This document shows positions 32,888 to 42,519 of a stretch of DNA of 64,000 bases, piece by piece. Location: contig JAMPIK010000005.1 of assembly GCA_023662865.1 (NCBI GenBank), forward strand, positions 1 to 64,000, written 5' to 3'. Within the stretch, counting starts at the first letter, position 1. Every line of letters starts with the position of its first letter. The DNA is from Prevotella sp. Its GTDB lineage: Bacteria; Bacteroidota; Bacteroidia; Bacteroidales; Muribaculaceae. The notes under the pieces are model-generated. The model made no database searches and was not told the origin of the DNA. It saw only the letters and a list, made by a program, of their open reading frames with translations. The translations under genes were made by a program, and so were the position numbers.

Positions 32888-34954
32888 ATGAAAAAGCAAT
32901 TATCAATTCTTAGAGGAGACCGCTGGCTCGCCCCCTTTGCAGATGCCATCACCGGACGGCATGACGATGTGCGCCGCAAACTCGACGAACTGACGGCTCA
33001 CACCGGCGGTTCTCTGTCCGACTTTGCAAATGCTCATAAATATTTCGGACTTCACCGCCGTGAAGACGGCTCCATGGTGTTCCGCGAGTTTGCACCTCAT
33101 GCCTCATCGATATACCTGATTGGCACTTTCAACAATTGGCAACCCTCCGAGCAATGGAGACTGACAGCCGATGGTAACGACGTTTGGGAAGTGGCTCTTC
33201 CCAAAGATGCAATAAAAGACGGCGACTTGTACAAAATGCTCGTGAAATGGCCCGGCGGCGAGGGTGAGCGCATCCCGGCTTACGCCACACGCGCAGTACA
33301 AGACTCCGACACCGGCATTTTCTCCGCGCAGGTATATGAACCCGAAAAGCCATATAAATTCAAAGCAAAAAACTTCAAGCCGGACACCAGGCCGCTGCTC
33401 ATATACGAATGTCACATAGGCATGAGCGGAGAGAAAGAGGGTGTGTCCACCTACGATGAATTCCGCACACAAGTGCTGCCGCGCATTGCAAAAGACGGCT
33501 ACAACGCCATTCAGATTATGGCTATTCAGGAGCACCCCTACTACGGCTCGTTCGGCTATCATGTATCCTCATTCTACGCCGCCTCCTCGCGCTTCGGCAC
33601 CCCCGATGAACTCAAACATCTAATTGACGAAGCTCACTCTATGGGCATTGCCGTGATTATGGACATAGTGCACTCCCATGCGGTGAAGAACGAGACCGAA
33701 GGGTTGGCACGCATCGACGGCAGCCGCGACACATATTTTTATCCCGGCGCTCGCGGTGAACACCCGGCGTGGGACTCCCTTTGCTTCGACTATGGCAAAG
33801 ACTCCGTGCTTCACTTCTTGTTGAGCAATTGCAAATTTTGGCTTGAAGAATATCGTTTCGACGGCTTCCGCTTCGATGGTGTTACCTCCATGCTCTATTT
33901 TAACCATGGCCTTGGCAAAGCTTTCGGCTCGTATGCAGACTATTATGATGGAGGGCAAGATACAAACGCAATCACATACCTCACTCTTGCAAACATTCTC
34001 ATACATGAGGTAAATCCTCGCGCTATTACCATTGCCGAAGAAATGAGCGGCATGCCGGGGCTTGCCGTTAAATATGAAGACGGTGGCATCGGCTTCGACT
34101 ATCGTATGGCAATGGGTATCCCGGACTATTGGATTAAATCCATAAAGGAAAAGAAAGATGAAGACTGGAAGCCCGGCTCGATATTCTGGGAACTGACAAA
34201 CCGCCGTGCCGACGAAAAGACAATCTCTTATTGCGAAAGCCACGATCAGGCACTCGTTGGCGACAAGACTATCATATTCCGTCTTATCGACAAGGAGATG
34301 TATTGGCACATGATGGTCGACGATGACAACTTCACCGTAGAGCGCGGCATGGCTCTTCACAAAATGATTCGCCTTGTAACGCTTGCCACAATCAACGGCG
34401 GCTACCTCAACTTCATGGGCAACGAATGGGGGCACCCGGAGTGGATTGACTTCCCGCGCGAAGGCAACGGTTGGAGCTACAAATACGCTCGCCGCCAATG
34501 GAGTCTCGTAGACCGCGAAGACCTCAAATATAAGTATCTGAACAGTTTCGACAACTCCATGATTGAAACTGTGTCGAAAGTATATGATTTCCAAGCCAAG
34601 CCCATAGATAAACTTTGGGAAAAAGAAGATGACCAAATCCTCGCATTCATGCGCGGAGACTTGATTTTTGTATTCAACTTCTCCCCCACTCAATCTTTCG
34701 ACGGTTACGGCTTCCTTGCCCCCGAAGGCGAATACGAAGTGGTTCTCGACTCCGACTCAAAGCAGTTCGGCGGTTTCGGAAATATTGATGATTCCGTTCA
34801 TCACTTCACCCAACCCGACCCCCTGTACAAACACGCCGGAAAAGGTTGGCTGAAAATGTATCTACCCTCACGCACCGCACAAGTGCTCCGCAAAGTAAAA
34901 TCGCACCCGGGTGCAACCTCCACTCCTGAAAAATTAAAGAAAACTAAAAAATAA
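32888..34954 (+). CDS. glgB: 1,4-alpha-glucan branching enzyme (GH13)
   Basis: GlgB makes alpha-1,6 branches in glycogen. From the ATG at 32888 the protein is 688 aa; the longer frame from 32837 adds an unlikely N-terminus. It has an N-terminal CBM48 domain (HRREDGSMVFREFAPHA) and the GH13 barrel motifs DIVHSHA, DGFRFDGVTSML (nucleophile Asp), ITIAEEMSG (acid/base Glu) and YCESHDQA. A C-terminal beta domain and a Lys-rich tail follow. It resembles the eukaryote-like GlgB common in Bacteroidales. gpmI follows 9 bp later, and a pullulanase lies at the right edge of the window. Confidence 0.94.
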   Translation: MKKQLSILRGDRWLAPFADAITGRHDDVRRKLDELTAHTGGSLSDFANAHKYFGLHRREDGSMVFREFAPHASSIYLIGTFNNWQPSEQWRLTADGNDVWEVALPKDAIKDGDLYKMLVKWPGGEGERIPAYATRAVQDSDTGIFSAQVYEPEKPYKFKAKNFKPDTRPLLIYECHIGMSGEKEGVSTYDEFRTQVLPRIAKDGYNAIQIMAIQEHPYYGSFGYHVSSFYAASSRFGTPDELKHLIDEAHSMGIAVIMDIVHSHAVKNETEGLARIDGSRDTYFYPGARGEHPAWDSLCFDYGKDSVLHFLLSNCKFWLEEYRFDGFRFDGVTSMLYFNHGLGKAFGSYADYYDGGQDTNAITYLTLANILIHEVNPRAITIAEEMSGMPGLAVKYEDGGIGFDYRMAMGIPDYWIKSIKEKKDEDWKPGSIFWELTNRRADEKTISYCESHDQALVGDKTIIFRLIDKEMYWHMMVDDDNFTVERGMALHKMIRLVTLATINGGYLNFMGNEWGHPEWIDFPREGNGWSYKYARRQWSLVDREDLKYKYLNSFDNSMIETVSKVYDFQAKPIDKLWEKEDDQILAFMRGDLIFVFNFSPTQSFDGYGFLAPEGEYEVVLDSDSKQFGGFGNIDDSVHHFTQPDPLYKHAGKGWLKMYLPSRTAQVLRKVKSHPGATSTPEKLKKTKK

Positions 34955-34963
34955 AATACAATC

Positions 34964-36472
34964 ATGTCACATAAAGCAATACTCATAATCCTTGACGGTT
35001 GGGGTATCGGCGACCATAAAAAGGACGATGCCATATACAACACCCCCACACCCTTCATTGACTCGATGATGCAGAAATATCCCAATTCCCGACTGCAAGC
35101 AAGCGGCGAAGACGTAGGTCTGCCAGCCGGGCAGATGGGCAACTCCGAAGTAGGGCACCTCAATATCGGTGCCGGGCGCATTGTGTTCCAGGACCTTGTA
35201 AAAATCAACCGCGCCATTGCCGACAAGTCAATACTCAAAAACAAAGAGATTATTTCCGCGTTTTCTTACGCTCGCGACAACGACAAGGCACTACACCTCA
35301 TGGGGCTTACCTCCAACGGCGGTGTCCACTCAAGCCTTGACCACCTCTTCGCTCTCCTTGACATTGCCAAGGAATACGGCCTGAAAAAGGTATATGTACA
35401 CTGCTTCATGGACGGTCGAGATACCGACCCCAAGAGCGGCGCCGGATTTATTGCCGAGGTGCAGGAACATTGCGAAAAAACTACCGGCGTAATAGCCTCT
35501 ATTATCGGCCGTTATTATGCAATGGATCGCGACAAACGTTGGGAGCGCGTAAAAAAAGCATACAACCTGCTCGTTAACGGCGAAGGCAAGAAAGCCACCG
35601 ACCTCGTCAAAGCCATGGAAGAAAGCTACGCCGAGGGTGTGACTGATGAATTTATCAAGCCGATTGTAAATGCCGACGTCGACGGCACCATCAAGGAAGA
35701 CGATGCGGTAATCTTCTTCAACTATCGCAACGACCGTGCCAAAGAGCTTACAGTAGTCCTCACCCAGCACAGCGAAGACGGCATGAACCCTATTCCCGGT
35801 CTGCAATACTATTGTATGACGCCGTATGATGCCTCGTTTAAGGGCGTACATATCCTCTTCGACAAAGAAGATGTGAACAACACTTTGGCCGAATACCTCT
35901 CGAAGAACGGCAAGCACCAGCTGCACATAGCCGAAACCGAAAAGTATGCACACGTCACCTTCTTCCTCAACGGAGGCCGCGAAGCTCCTTTTGAGGGTGA
36001 AGACCGTATACTTGTGGCCTCCCCGAAGGTTGCGACTTACGACCTGCAGCCCGAAATGAGCGCATACGAAGTTAAGGACAAACTCGTTGCCGCCATTGAC
36101 TCAGAGAAATACGACTTCATAGTAGTCAACTTTGCAAACGGCGACATGGTAGGCCACACAGGTGTGTACGAGGCAATACAGAAAGCTGTAAAAGCCGTTG
36201 ACTCTTGCGTTAAAGATGTAGTGACTGCAGCTGTGGCTCACGGCTATGAAGGTATCCTTATCGCCGACCACGGCAACGCTGACCATGCAATCAATACCGA
36301 CGGCACCCCCAACACCGCTCACTCCCTCAACCCCGTGCCGTTCATCTACATTACCGACCAAAAGGGCAAACACGTAGAGAACGGCCGTCTGGCCGATGTA
36401 GCTCCCTCCATTCTGAAAATCATGGGTCTGCCCCACCCCCCCGAAATGACCGGCCACTGCCTCATCGACTAA
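34964..36472 (+). CDS. gpmI: 2,3-bisphosphoglycerate-independent phosphoglycerate mutase
   Basis: GpmI interconverts 3- and 2-phosphoglycerate using two metal ions. The 502-aa protein starts with the metal motif [12 protein letters not shown], has the nucleophile Ser in [15 protein letters not shown] and later metal motifs [12 protein letters not shown] and [11 protein letters not shown]. Length is normal. It lies 9 bp after glgB in the same orientation, linking glycogen and glycolysis genes. A strong terminator follows. Confidence 0.97.
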   Translation: MSHKAILIILDGWGIGDHKKDDAIYNTPTPFIDSMMQKYPNSRLQASGEDVGLPAGQMGNSEVGHLNIGAGRIVFQDLVKINRAIADKSILKNKEIISAFSYARDNDKALHLMGLTSNGGVHSSLDHLFALLDIAKEYGLKKVYVHCFMDGRDTDPKSGAGFIAEVQEHCEKTTGVIASIIGRYYAMDRDKRWERVKKAYNLLVNGEGKKATDLVKAMEESYAEGVTDEFIKPIVNADVDGTIKEDDAVIFFNYRNDRAKELTVVLTQHSEDGMNPIPGLQYYCMTPYDASFKGVHILFDKEDVNNTLAEYLSKNGKHQLHIAETEKYAHVTFFLNGGREAPFEGEDRILVASPKVATYDLQPEMSAYEVKDKLVAAIDSEKYDFIVVNFANGDMVGHTGVYEAIQKAVKAVDSCVKDVVTAAVAHGYEGILIADHGNADHAINTDGTPNTAHSLNPVPFIYITDQKGKHVENGRLADVAPSILKIMGLPHPPEMTGHCLID

Positions 36473-36506
36473 AAGAATATAGGCAGGATCCATACAATAA
36501 ACCGAT

Positions 36507-36540
36507 AGGGGACGAGGAAGACCTTGTCCCCTGTGTTTTA
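36507..36540 (+). terminator. Terminator after gpmI
   Basis: AGGGGACGAGG (36507-36517) pairs with CCTTGTCCCCT (36522-36532) around AAGA, with one G-T pair, followed by GTGTTTTA. It lies between converging genes and may also act on the minus strand. Confidence 0.75.
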
Positions 36541-36555
36541 TGATATCTCACGTAA

Positions 36556-37326
36556 TTACAAACCGCCGGACACACCGAGACCGAACAAGGCGAAGTCGTA
36601 TTTCACCGGGTCGGCGGCATCGTATTGACGTAGAGTTTGGGTAAGCAGTTCAGCGGCACGACGGTCGTTGCTGTGCCGCTCAAGCAGCCCCAAAGCCCTT
36701 GACGTGTTGGCTACATGTACGTCCAACGGAATATAAAGTTGCGAAGGTCGCAATGTCTTCCATAGGCCGATATCTACTATACCGTCGTTGCGTACAAGCC
36801 AACGCAATGCCATGTTTATGCGTTTCAGAGCAGTCTTGTCCATGCGTGTCGGGATACATTCCCGGCAATCCCCCCCGGCATTCTCATCAGCAAGAAGACG
36901 CCGCAGAGCTTCCCCGAATATCCACGGCGCACTGTCACTTGCCGGCGGCACAACGGCGGCGCAAAAATTCTCCATTGAACCGTATTCGGAATATATGCGC
37001 CGAAAACCGCGCATCAAATATTTCAAATGCCCGGCAAACATGGTGCGATGTATGTTCTGCCGGTCCGGTAAATTTTCCCATTCACCACTCTTCAAATAAG
37101 CCAAAGGCTCATTGCGCATCTCGGCAAGCAGCCGCTCACAGTCGCGCAAAATCATCGGTCTGCGCCCCCACGCGATAATCGCACAAAGAAAGGCTGTAAT
37201 CTCCACATCTTCGTGTCGCTCAAAGCGGCGCGGAAACAGCACCGGATCATCGTTTACAAATTCCGGCACATTAATTCGCCCTACCGCTTCATCAAGTTTT
37301 GCCTTTATCGGCTCTGACTTTTCCAT
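36556..37326 (-). CDS. TIGR02757/DUF2400-family protein
   Basis: The 256-aa protein matches the TIGR02757 family as I know it: ...FVNDDPVLFPRRFERHEDVEITAFLCAIIAWGRR... near the N-terminus. The C-terminal PSQLYIPLDVHVANTSRALG is also characteristic and looks like a helix-hairpin-helix/GPD-type DNA glycosylase fold. No catalytic function is established to my knowledge. A TATATTTG promoter box ends only 4 bp before the ATG, so the mRNA may be leaderless. Confidence 0.82.
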   Translation of the reverse strand: MEKSEPIKAKLDEAVGRINVPEFVNDDPVLFPRRFERHEDVEITAFLCAIIAWGRRPMILRDCERLLAEMRNEPLAYLKSGEWENLPDRQNIHRTMFAGHLKYLMRGFRRIYSEYGSMENFCAAVVPPASDSAPWIFGEALRRLLADENAGGDCRECIPTRMDKTALKRINMALRWLVRNDGIVDIGLWKTLRPSQLYIPLDVHVANTSRALGLLERHSNDRRAAELLTQTLRQYDAADPVKYDFALFGLGVSGGL

Positions 37327-37330
37327 GCTG

Positions 37331-37338
37331 CAAATATA
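37331..37338 (-). promoter_or_regulatory. -7 box almost touching the TIGR02757 start codon
   Basis: The minus strand has TATATTTG ending 4 bp before the ATG (37326). The usual start site 5-7 bp downstream would fall on the start codon. Confidence 0.55.
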
Positions 37339-37468
37339 GTGAAAGAATGTTAATTTAAAAAATCCCCGGGTTTCTATGTTTTATTACAATAAACTAATAT
37401 ACAATATATTACCAACACAAACACAGATATAAAAATTATTTTTTATTTCAAAACCGCTATTTTTTTAT

Positions 37469-37476
37469 TATCTTTG
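37469..37476 (+). promoter_or_regulatory. -7 box upstream of parC
   Basis: TATCTTTG lies 22 bp before the parC ATG, with a weak T-rich -33 region about 20 bp further upstream. Confidence 0.6.
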
Positions 37477-37498
37477 TACTTGATTTTAGCACTCTACG

Positions 37499-40144
37499 AT
37501 GGACGAATTACTCAACGATAACAACGAACTTCAACAACCCGAGAAGAAGAATTACACAGTGCCGGGACAAGACAGAAACTCGCAGCTCTCGAATATGTAT
37601 CAGCAGTGGTTTCTTGAATACGCCTCCTATGTGATACTGGAACGCGCGGTGCCACATATCGAAGACGGTCTCAAGCCGGTGCAGCGCCGCATTTTGCACT
37701 CCATGTATACTCTCGATGACGGTCGCTTCAACAAAGTGGCAAACGTCGTGGGTAACACGATGCAATATCACCCCCACGGCGATGCATCAATTGCCGATGC
37801 GCTGGTACAGCTCGGACAGAAGGATTTACTCGTTGACACGCAAGGAAACTGGGGTAATATCCTCACCGGCGACGGGGCGGCGGCCTCTCGTTACATTGAG
37901 GCACGCCTGTCGGAGTTCGCTTTGGAAACAATTTACAGTCCGAAAGTCACTGAATGGACACCCTCATACGATGGTCGCAAGAAGGAGCCGATAACACTTC
38001 CGGCAAAGTTTCCGCTCCTGCTTGCTCAAGGTGTGGAGGGTATAGCAGTGGGACTGTCGTCTAAAATCCTGCCGCACAATTTTGTGGAAATATGCGATGC
38101 CGCTGTGAGCTGCCTCAAGGGGGAGGAGTTCAAGCTGTATCCCGATTTCCAAACCGGAGGGTTTATCGATGTGAGCCGTTACAATGACGGGGAGAGAGGA
38201 GGAGCCGTCAAAGTTCGCGCCAAAATCGATAAAATAGACAACAAAACACTGGCTATAACCGAAGTGCCGTTCGGCAAAACGACCACAAGTGTTATCAATT
38301 CGGTAATCAACGCGCAGCAAAAAGGAAAAATCAAGGTAAAAAGTGTAGTTGACCATACCTCGGCAACTGCCAACATAATCGTGCATCTGCAGCCGGGCAC
38401 TTCTTCCGACAAGGCCATTGACGCGCTTTATGCGTTCACCGATTGTGAGGTGTCGATTTCGCCCAACTGCTGCGTGATTAACGAGGAGAAGCCGCACTTC
38501 CTGACCGTCAGCGATGTGTTGAAATACAGTGTGAACCACACGCGCCGAATACTTCTTGAAGAGTTGAACATCGAGCTGGGCGAAACCCGGGAGGAGCAGA
38601 TGTTCGCCTCGCTGGAGAAGATATTCATTGAAGAACGCATCTATAAGGACAAGCCTTTGGAGCAAGCTCCCGACATGGATGCTGCCGTAGCTCATATCTT
38701 TAAGCGCATTGAGCCGTGGGCCGACAAGTTCTTCCGCCCCGTTACGCGCGAAGACGTGATGCGTCTGTGGGAAATACGCATGGGGCGTATTCTCAAATTC
38801 AATGCCGATAAGGCTAACGACAAAATTGCCGCACTCGATGCGAAAATAGCACAGCTGCTTCACGACATCGAGCATATCGTTGAGTACACAATCAATTGGT
38901 TCTCACACCTGAAAGAGAAGTACGGACACAAGTATCCGCGACGCACCGTAATCCGAGGTTTCGATGCTATCGCCGCCGCCAAAGTGGCCGAAGCAAACAA
39001 ACGCCTGTACATTGACCGAGAGGGAGGCTTTGCCGGAACGGGACTCAAAGATTCGGAATTTGTGGCAATGTGTTCGGATATTGATGATATCATAATCTTC
39101 TACAAAGACGGCAAGTACAAGATTGTACGTGTGTCCGACAAGTTCTATGTAGGCAAGAATGTATTGTATATCAACGTGTTCAAGCGCGGCGACAAACGCA
39201 CCATATACAATATGATTTACCGCAACGGCAAGGGCGGACCCTACTACATGAAACGCTTTGCCGTGCCGAGCCTCACTCGCGACAAGGAATATGACGCCAC
39301 CAAGTCGCTCCCCGGCTCGAAAGTGGTTTGGTTCACTGCCAACCCCAACGGTGAGGCGGAAGTGCTGCGCATCACTCTCAAAGCAAAGCTGCGCCTGAAA
39401 GTGTTGCAATTCGACATCAACTTTGCCGACCTCGCAATCAAGGGAAAAGAGGCTCTCGGCAACCTCGTCACCAAGAACGACATCGCGCGTATCTCGCTCA
39501 AAGAGAAAGGAGGAAGTACTTTGGGAGGCAGAGCCGTGTGGTGGGATCCGGACGTCTTGCGCCTCAACTACGATGGTCGAGGAGAGCCGCTGGGTGAATT
39601 CCAAAGCGATGACCTTGTACTTGTCGTGATGAACAACGGCGAGTTCTTCACCACCTCGTTTGCCGACACAAACCATTATGATGAAGGGATACTGCGCATC
39701 CTCAAGTTTAACCCGGACACTGTATGGACCGCGGTGCTCAACGATGCCTCGCAAGGCTACCCGTATATCAAACGCTTCACTTTCGAGCCTTCAGCTAAGT
39801 CGCAACGCTTTGTAGGAGAAGATGAAAAGTCTTCTCTCATAATGCTCACCGACACTCCTTATCCACGCCTGAAAGTGGAGTTTGGAGGTGCCGACAGTGT
39901 GCGCGAACCCATGGTGATAGAAGCCGATGAGTTTATCGGAGTGAAGAGTTTCAAAGCAAAAGGCAAACGACTCACCACCTTTGAACTGGCCGGGGTTGAG
40001 GAACTCGAGCCGACAAAGCAGCCAGAACCCGAACCGGAAGAAAATACAGAAGAAGAACCCTCCAATGACGAAGAAGTTATAAGCCAAGTAGACGTACGCG
40101 ACGAGCTCACCGGCCAACACCAACTCTTCACCGACGAACCCTGA
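37499..40144 (+). CDS. parC: DNA topoisomerase IV subunit A (GyrA/ParC family)
   Basis: This subunit cuts and rejoins DNA to decatenate chromosomes, in complex with ParE. The 881-aa protein has the winged-helix breakage domain with catalytic Tyr132 in ASRYIEARL, and RRILHSMY and YHPHGDASIADALV motifs upstream. A coiled-coil tower is at about 350-480, and a C-terminal domain of beta-propeller type lacks a clear GyrA box. That lack favours ParC over GyrA. The tail is acidic (Glu/Pro-rich, about 835-865). The partner parE is not in the window. It ends 10 bp before the DUF3316 gene. Confidence 0.9.
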   Translation: MDELLNDNNELQQPEKKNYTVPGQDRNSQLSNMYQQWFLEYASYVILERAVPHIEDGLKPVQRRILHSMYTLDDGRFNKVANVVGNTMQYHPHGDASIADALVQLGQKDLLVDTQGNWGNILTGDGAAASRYIEARLSEFALETIYSPKVTEWTPSYDGRKKEPITLPAKFPLLLAQGVEGIAVGLSSKILPHNFVEICDAAVSCLKGEEFKLYPDFQTGGFIDVSRYNDGERGGAVKVRAKIDKIDNKTLAITEVPFGKTTTSVINSVINAQQKGKIKVKSVVDHTSATANIIVHLQPGTSSDKAIDALYAFTDCEVSISPNCCVINEEKPHFLTVSDVLKYSVNHTRRILLEELNIELGETREEQMFASLEKIFIEERIYKDKPLEQAPDMDAAVAHIFKRIEPWADKFFRPVTREDVMRLWEIRMGRILKFNADKANDKIAALDAKIAQLLHDIEHIVEYTINWFSHLKEKYGHKYPRRTVIRGFDAIAAAKVAEANKRLYIDREGGFAGTGLKDSEFVAMCSDIDDIIIFYKDGKYKIVRVSDKFYVGKNVLYINVFKRGDKRTIYNMIYRNGKGGPYYMKRFAVPSLTRDKEYDATKSLPGSKVVWFTANPNGEAEVLRITLKAKLRLKVLQFDINFADLAIKGKEALGNLVTKNDIARISLKEKGGSTLGGRAVWWDPDVLRLNYDGRGEPLGEFQSDDLVLVVMNNGEFFTTSFADTNHYDEGILRILKFNPDTVWTAVLNDASQGYPYIKRFTFEPSAKSQRFVGEDEKSSLIMLTDTPYPRLKVEFGGADSVREPMVIEADEFIGVKSFKAKGKRLTTFELAGVEELEPTKQPEPEPEENTEEEPSNDEEVISQVDVRDELTGQHQLFTDEP

Positions 40145-40154
40145 TACTCATGAT

Positions 40155-40979
40155 ATGAGACAGATAGTTTTGACATTGTTGCTTTTGACAGTAGCTCATA
40201 TGTGGGGTACAGCTGAAACAACGGTTGATACTGTGGCTTTTAAGCCGAACCGGGTGTTGAGTACCGCTTATTCTGTGGAAGTTGGAGGCGAGCGGGCTTT
40301 CAACACTTACCTCAGTCCGTTAAGGCAAACGGGATGGACTGTGGGGATTGGCGGCGAATGGTCTCGGCCTATGGGTAGTTCGGCTTGTTGGGGGCAAGAT
40401 ATTGGTGTACGCGCTCGCATCGGGTTGCTTGAAAACCCGGCTCGAAATGCAACTATGAACGATTTGCAGCTTTCCCTTTCGTGGCGTGCGCTGCGTTCGT
40501 TCTCCCCTCTGCCCGATTTGACTCTCGGCCTTGGCGCTGGCGCATTGCTCGATGCCGGTATGCTCTACTTGCCTCGCAATTCAAACAACCCGGTGGCCGC
40601 CCGTGCCTATTTGGGTGTCACTCTTGAAGGTAACGCGGCTTGGTCGTTCAGGCTTTGGGACAAACGATTCCGGCTGTTGGAGAGTGTGTCGCTCCCCTCC
40701 CTCGGCATTTTCTTCAGTCCGCATTACGGGCAAAGCTACTATGAGATTTACTTGGGAGACACCTCGGGGTTAGCGCATTGCGGCTGGTGGGGTAACCGCT
40801 TTGCAATCAACAATCTGTTTGCCCTTGAAGTGCCGACAGACCGAGTAAGACTGCGTCTTGGCTACCGACTGGAAGTCTTGAACAGCATTGCTTCGGATAT
40901 AGATTCGCGTATTACAACTCACAGTTTCGTGCTGGGCATCAGCACCGACTGGCTAAACGTAACTCGCCGCCATGAATAA
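40155..40979 (+). CDS. DUF3316-like envelope protein
   Basis: The 274-aa protein has a signal peptide (about 1-20) and many amphipathic beta strands, ending THSFVLGISTDWLN. It resembles DUF3316 members of Bacteroidales, probably a small outer-membrane barrel. The C-terminus overlaps the S41 peptidase gene by 8 bp, so the two are probably translated together. Confidence 0.65.
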   Translation: MRQIVLTLLLLTVAHMWGTAETTVDTVAFKPNRVLSTAYSVEVGGERAFNTYLSPLRQTGWTVGIGGEWSRPMGSSACWGQDIGVRARIGLLENPARNATMNDLQLSLSWRALRSFSPLPDLTLGLGAGALLDAGMLYLPRNSNNPVAARAYLGVTLEGNAAWSFRLWDKRFRLLESVSLPSLGIFFSPHYGQSYYEIYLGDTSGLAHCGWWGNRFAINNLFALEVPTDRVRLRLGYRLEVLNSIASDIDSRITTHSFVLGISTDWLNVTRRHE

Positions 40980-42003
40980 GGCTATTCAATATATTTGCAT
41001 CTTGCTTATTTCAAGCATCTTCCCGGCTTGCGCCTCGCTCGAAGATTACGACAACAGTGCCGCTGACAACTTCGAGTGTCTGTGGCGCACCATTGATGAG
41101 CATTATTGTTTCTTTGAGGAAAAGGGAATTGATTGGAATGAGGTGCACGACCGATACTATCCGCAAGCTGCGCAATGCGAAACAGCCGGTGAACTCTTCG
41201 ACGTTTGCTCCGCAATGCTTGATGAGCTCAAAGACGGCCATGTAAACTTGATTTCAACTTCACGCACATCATATTACAAAAAGTGGTGGACTGACTATCC
41301 GCAAGACTTTAACCTGCGTACAATTCAGCAGTACTACCTAAATTTTGATTACCGGCAGACGAGCGGCATCACATATCAAAAAATAGCGGGAGGCAAAATC
41401 GGATATATCTATTATTCCTCTTTCAGCTATCGTCCCGGCGAAGGTACTCTTGATGGTATCTTCTCATATTTTAACGATTGCGAATCGCTGATTATTGACA
41501 TACGCAACAATGGGGGCGGACTGCTCACCGCCGTTGATACATGGGTGGGGCGTTTCATATCCCGGGAAATTGTCGGCGGATATATCCGCCACAAAACCGG
41601 ACCGGGACACAATGACTTTTCCGAGCCATATCCGGTGAAATACAAACCGGCTGAGGCCGGGCGTGTGATGTGGACAAAACCGATTGTCGTGCTCACAAAC
41701 CGAGCTTGCTTTTCATCGGCAAACGATTTTGTGAGCGTGATAAAACAGTTGCCGCAAGTCACGGTTGTCGGTGCCCGAACCGGCGGTGGCGGCGGTATGC
41801 CTTTCTCATCGGAAACACCGTGCGGCTGGAGCGTGCGCTTCAGCGCATGCCCTGTAACCGATGCGCAAGGCAATGAGATTGAATCAGGCATTGACCCATC
41901 ACCCGGACACGAAGTCCATGCCCCCGACTCCCAACTGGCTCAGGGCACAGACGCCATTCTTGACCATGCCGTATTATTCCTCCTGGGGAATATGAAACAA
42001 TGA
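40972..42003 (+). CDS. S41-family peptidase lipoprotein
   Basis: The 343-aa protein has a lipoprotein signal (lipobox PAC, Cys19, then ASLEDYDNS). An N-terminal helical domain with WRTIDEHYCFFEEKGIDW follows, and then the S41 (tail-specific/tricorn-like) fold. SLIIDIRNNGGG is the oxyanion strand, and the nucleophile is Ser248 or Ser249 in CFSSAND. No PDZ domain is obvious. It probably trims periplasmic or surface proteins. The 3' end overlaps the convergent rsmD gene by 30 bp. Confidence 0.85.
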   Translation: MNKAIQYICILLISSIFPACASLEDYDNSAADNFECLWRTIDEHYCFFEEKGIDWNEVHDRYYPQAAQCETAGELFDVCSAMLDELKDGHVNLISTSRTSYYKKWWTDYPQDFNLRTIQQYYLNFDYRQTSGITYQKIAGGKIGYIYYSSFSYRPGEGTLDGIFSYFNDCESLIIDIRNNGGGLLTAVDTWVGRFISREIVGGYIRHKTGPGHNDFSEPYPVKYKPAEAGRVMWTKPIVVLTNRACFSSANDFVSVIKQLPQVTVVGARTGGGGGMPFSSETPCGWSVRFSACPVTDAQGNEIESGIDPSPGHEVHAPDSQLAQGTDAILDHAVLFLLGNMKQ

Positions 42004-42519
42004 GAAATTGACCGAGCCATAAGTGCGATGTTGCTCAAAATGAGGCAACGCACTGAAATCGTGATTCTTGTTGTGCTCAACAATCACCCAAGTGCCGGGT
42101 TTGAGCATTTGGGAATTTAAAATCAATTCGGGAATCTCAGCAAAACGCGGATGGTCATACGGCGGGTCGGCAAAAATAAAATCAAATTGAGCGGAGCAAG
42201 TCTCCACATATTTGAATACATCGCCTTTCACCACAGTAAGAGCCGCTGCATTCAGCTTCTCTTTTACAGAACGTATGAAATTGGCCTGAGTAGCAGCCAT
42301 CTCCACCGCCACTACCCTATCGCAGCCCCGGCTTAGAAATTCCAAAGCGATTGCACCGGTGCCGCTGAACAGGTCAAGAGCCGACTTGCCGTCAAAGTCC
42401 TCAAGATTTTCAAGCACATTGAAAATATTCTCGCGAGCGAAGTCGGTAGTGGGGCGTGCGGTTATATTGCGTGGCACATCGAAACGGCGACGGCCATATT
42501 TTCCTCGGATTATTCTCAT
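41974..42519 (-). CDS. rsmD: 16S rRNA (guanine-N2) methyltransferase RsmD
   Basis: RsmD methylates G966 of 16S rRNA (E. coli numbering). The 181-aa protein has MRIIRGKYGRR at its start, the SAM motif LDLFSGTGAIALEFLSRG and the catalytic FADPPYDHP. Its start meets the stop of the DUF3822 gene at base 42519, a conserved pairing in Bacteroidales as I recall. The 3' end overlaps the S41 peptidase gene on the other strand. Confidence 0.95.
   Translation of the reverse strand: MRIIRGKYGRRRFDVPRNITARPTTDFARENIFNVLENLEDFDGKSALDLFSGTGAIALEFLSRGCDRVVAVEMAATQANFIRSVKEKLNAAALTVVKGDVFKYVETCSAQFDFIFADPPYDHPRFAEIPELILNSQMLKPGTWVIVEHNKNHDFSALPHFEQHRTYGSVNFSLFHIPQEE

Noticed and set aside
33620-34693. A 357-aa minus-strand frame opposite glgB
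   Set aside because: It is the complement of GH13 codons; glgB motifs are complete on the plus strand.
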